Below, one piece after another: positions 62,411 to 64,000 of a stretch of 64,000 bases of DNA; position 1 is the stretch's first letter, and every line of letters begins with the position of its first letter. The stretch spans positions 124,001-188,000 of the forward strand of contig NZ_CAMYUE010000001.1 in NCBI RefSeq assembly GCF_947301925.1, given 5' to 3'. The notes under the pieces were generated by a model. The model was not told the origin of the DNA. It searched no databases and saw only the letters and a list, made by a program, of their open reading frames with translations. Origin of the DNA: an uncultured Ruminococcus sp. GTDB taxonomy: Bacteria > Bacillota > Clostridia > Oscillospirales > Ruminococcaceae. The position numbers were made by a program, and so were the translations under genes.

Positions 62411-64000
62411 TACATTAAAGAGAGTGTTCTCGTATGCCGCTCCTTATAGGAAGTTCTTTGTAATGACCCTTGTTTTTGCTGCGTTGGGAGTATCGCTTTC
62501 ATTAGCTGTTCCCGTATTTATCGGTGAAGCAGTTGACTGCTGTACAGGAAAGGGCGAAGTTGAATTTTCCCGCTTGGCTGTCATAATCCCCCTGCTTGCC
62601 TGTTCTGTCATAGCAAGTACCATTTTTCAGTGGCTTATGAGTATATGCACCAATAAGCTTTCTTTTCTGACCATAAGGGATCTCAGATCCGACGTCTTCT
62701 GCAAACTGGAACGTGTTCCGCTGAGATATATTGACGGACATACAAAGGGTGAGCTTACAAGCAGAGTCATTAACGATATTGAGATCATATCAGACGGTCT
62801 GCTCCAGGGATTCACTCAGTTTCTGAGCGGCATCATCACTATTATCGGAACTCTTGTGTTTATGATGATGATAAATTACAGGATCGCCATAGTAGTTGTT
62901 GTACTCACGCCTTTGTCTTTTATAGCGGCTTCAAGGATCACAAAGGCTTCACATGATTCGTATATGAAGCAGTCGAAGCTGAGAGGAGATATGGTGGGAC
63001 TTGCCGAGGAGATGGCAGGAAATCAGAAGATAGTTAAAGCTTTTGGATATGATAAACGAGCGGAAGAACGCTTTGACAGGATAAACAAGGCGTATGGCGA
63101 GATCGGTGCAAAGGCGACTTTTTTCAGTTCGATGACCAATCCCACTACGAGATTTGTAAACGGTCTGATATATGCGGCGGTGGGACTTCTCGGAGCGCTT
63201 GGCGTTGTTGGCAGATCAGCGTTGATAGGATCAATGACCATTGGTAAGCTTTCGAGTTTTCTTGCTTACTCGAATCAGTATACAAAGCCGTTCAACGAGA
63301 TATCCGGTGTATTTGCGGAGCTTCAGAATGCGGTGGCCTCTGCCGAGAGAGTTTTCGGTGTGCTTGATGAAGAAGAGGTAAGTGATGATTCCGACAAGGA
63401 AATACTTGATAAATGCGACGGTTCGCTGCGGTTCACTGATGTTTTCTTCTCCTATGACAAAAACAAGAAGCTTATCGAGAACTTCAGTCTTGATGTGAAA
63501 AGCGGACAGCGTATAGCGATAGTGGGACCTACAGGATGCGGAAAATCCACAATTATAAATCTGCTGCTCAGGTTTTACGATATCGACAGCGGTAAGATAG
63601 AGGTATCAGGCAAGGATATAAACACAGTTACAAGAGACAGTCTCAGGAGCTGTTTCGGTATGGTGCTTCAGGAGACATGGGTCTTTACAGGGACAGTTGC
63701 AGAGAATATTGCTTACGGCGCTCCCGATGCCACAAGAGAACAGATAATCAATGCGGCTAAGTCGGTATACGCTCATGGCTTTATCAAGAGGCTACCCGAC
63801 GGGTATGATACGATCATAAGCGAAGAAAGCGGTCTTTCTCAGGGGCAGAAGCAGCTTATATGCATTGCAAGGATAATGCTCATGGATCCTCCTATTCTGA
63901 TCCTCGATGAAGCCACAAGCTCCATTGATCTGCGAACAGAGCTGCGAATACAAAAAGCGTTTGCAAAGCTTATGGAGGGGAGGACGAGCTTTATAATCGC
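62403..64000 (+). CDS. ABC exporter half-transporter 2 (3' end outside window, BmrD-like)
   Basis: 532 codons visible, running off the right edge. Exporter membrane domain followed by an ATPase: Walker A GPTGCGKST, modified signature LSQGQKQ, and Walker B ILILDEATSSID with the catalytic Glu. The mismatch of motifs between the two subunits fits one consensus and one degenerate ATP site at the heterodimer interface. ATG 62403 lies within the end of the upstream gene (8-base overlap), after AAGGAGGG. Only the last part of the ATPase domain, from the D-loop on, is missing. Confidence 0.92.
   Translation, partial: MFDTLKRVFSYAAPYRKFFVMTLVFAALGVSLSLAVPVFIGEAVDCCTGKGEVEFSRLAVIIPLLACSVIASTIFQWLMSICTNKLSFLTIRDLRSDVFCKLERVPLRYIDGHTKGELTSRVINDIEIISDGLLQGFTQFLSGIITIIGTLVFMMMINYRIAIVVVVLTPLSFIAASRITKASHDSYMKQSKLRGDMVGLAEEMAGNQKIVKAFGYDKRAEERFDRINKAYGEIGAKATFFSSMTNPTTRFVNGLIYAAVGLLGALGVVGRSALIGSMTIGKLSSFLAYSNQYTKPFNEISGVFAELQNAVASAERVFGVLDEEEVSDDSDKEILDKCDGSLRFTDVFFSYDKNKKLIENFSLDVKSGQRIAIVGPTGCGKSTIINLLLRFYDIDSGKIEVSGKDINTVTRDSLRSCFGMVLQETWVFTGTVAENIAYGAPDATREQIINAAKSVYAHGFIKRLPDGYDTIISEESGLSQGQKQLICIARIMLMDPPILILDEATSSIDLRTELRIQKAFAKLMEGRTSFII

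Noticed and set aside
1..64000. CRISPR arrays, insertion sequences, prophage or a replication origin
   Set aside because: No spaced direct repeats, transposase, integrase, phage structural genes or DnaA-box cluster were seen; gene order looks like a stable chromosomal backbone.

Overview
The window looks like a chromosomal segment of a Gram-positive, anaerobic, Ruminococcus-type member of the Oscillospiraceae (Clostridia). Pointers are a type I dockerin protein (57373-58308), a cell-wall-anchored surface protein with a PKTGD sorting signal, a type III glutamine synthetase, a six-gene Rnf complex, AddAB instead of RecBCD, and promoters of near-perfect sigma-A type with 17-bp spacers. The species is an inference; the dockerin suggests a cellulosome-forming relative of R. 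flavefaciens, R. albus or R. champanellensis. Nearly all genes are housekeeping genes in intact, tightly packed operons. I saw no insertion sequences, prophage, CRISPR array or rRNA.

Layout: 1-6.2 kb carries the 3' part of a CapD/PglF-type sugar-nucleotide dehydratase, glnN, a TtcA-like gene and cysE. Next come four tRNAs (Val, Asp, Gly, Cys) and a surface protein with a 188-residue, almost pure threonine stalk. 8.6-13.6 kb is the rnfCDGEAB operon, followed by tRNA-Leu, an SPL-like radical SAM gene and a response regulator/ABC transporter/histidine kinase cassette (14.9-19.2 kb). 19.2-24.8 kb is a TPP-riboswitch-controlled thiazole operon (thiS-thiF-thiG-GNAT-thiH-tenI-thiE-tatD). A complete transcription unit for an 18-residue cysteine-rich peptide sits beside it on the other strand.

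24.9-32.4 kb holds tspO, a phosphoesterase, a DacA-like protein, an amidase, tyrA, an RluA-type pseudouridine synthase and a two-domain GH25 lysozyme. 32.4-39.4 kb is addB-addA. 39.6-42.9 kb is a cluster of three D,D-carboxypeptidase-type proteins. 43-52.3 kb has pgi, a small P-loop protein, yceD-rpmF, a DUF512 radical SAM gene, der-plsY-gpsA, an AsnB-like gene and an HD phosphohydrolase. The rest has hom-pheB, a VOC protein-rarA, glyA, the dockerin protein, two small proteins, tRNA-Pro, a UDP-sugar pyrophosphorylase and a heterodimeric ABC exporter cut by the right edge.

The most unusual signal is a set of peptidoglycan-directed proteins whose active sites are degraded. Two of three DacA paralogues have lost key catalytic residues in all three motifs. 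A VanY-like protein lacks one zinc ligand and its catalytic glutamate. The second GH25 domain lacks its aspartates, and the amidase lacks its first zinc histidine. Together they look like catalytically dead wall-binding or wall-sensing proteins beside active enzymes. Other items worth following are the 18-aa peptide, the 48/96-bp repeat structure of the Thr stalk, an AsnB with no working glutaminase half, a helically phased CTTTAC repeat operator, and a recurring AT-rich motif upstream of several promoters.
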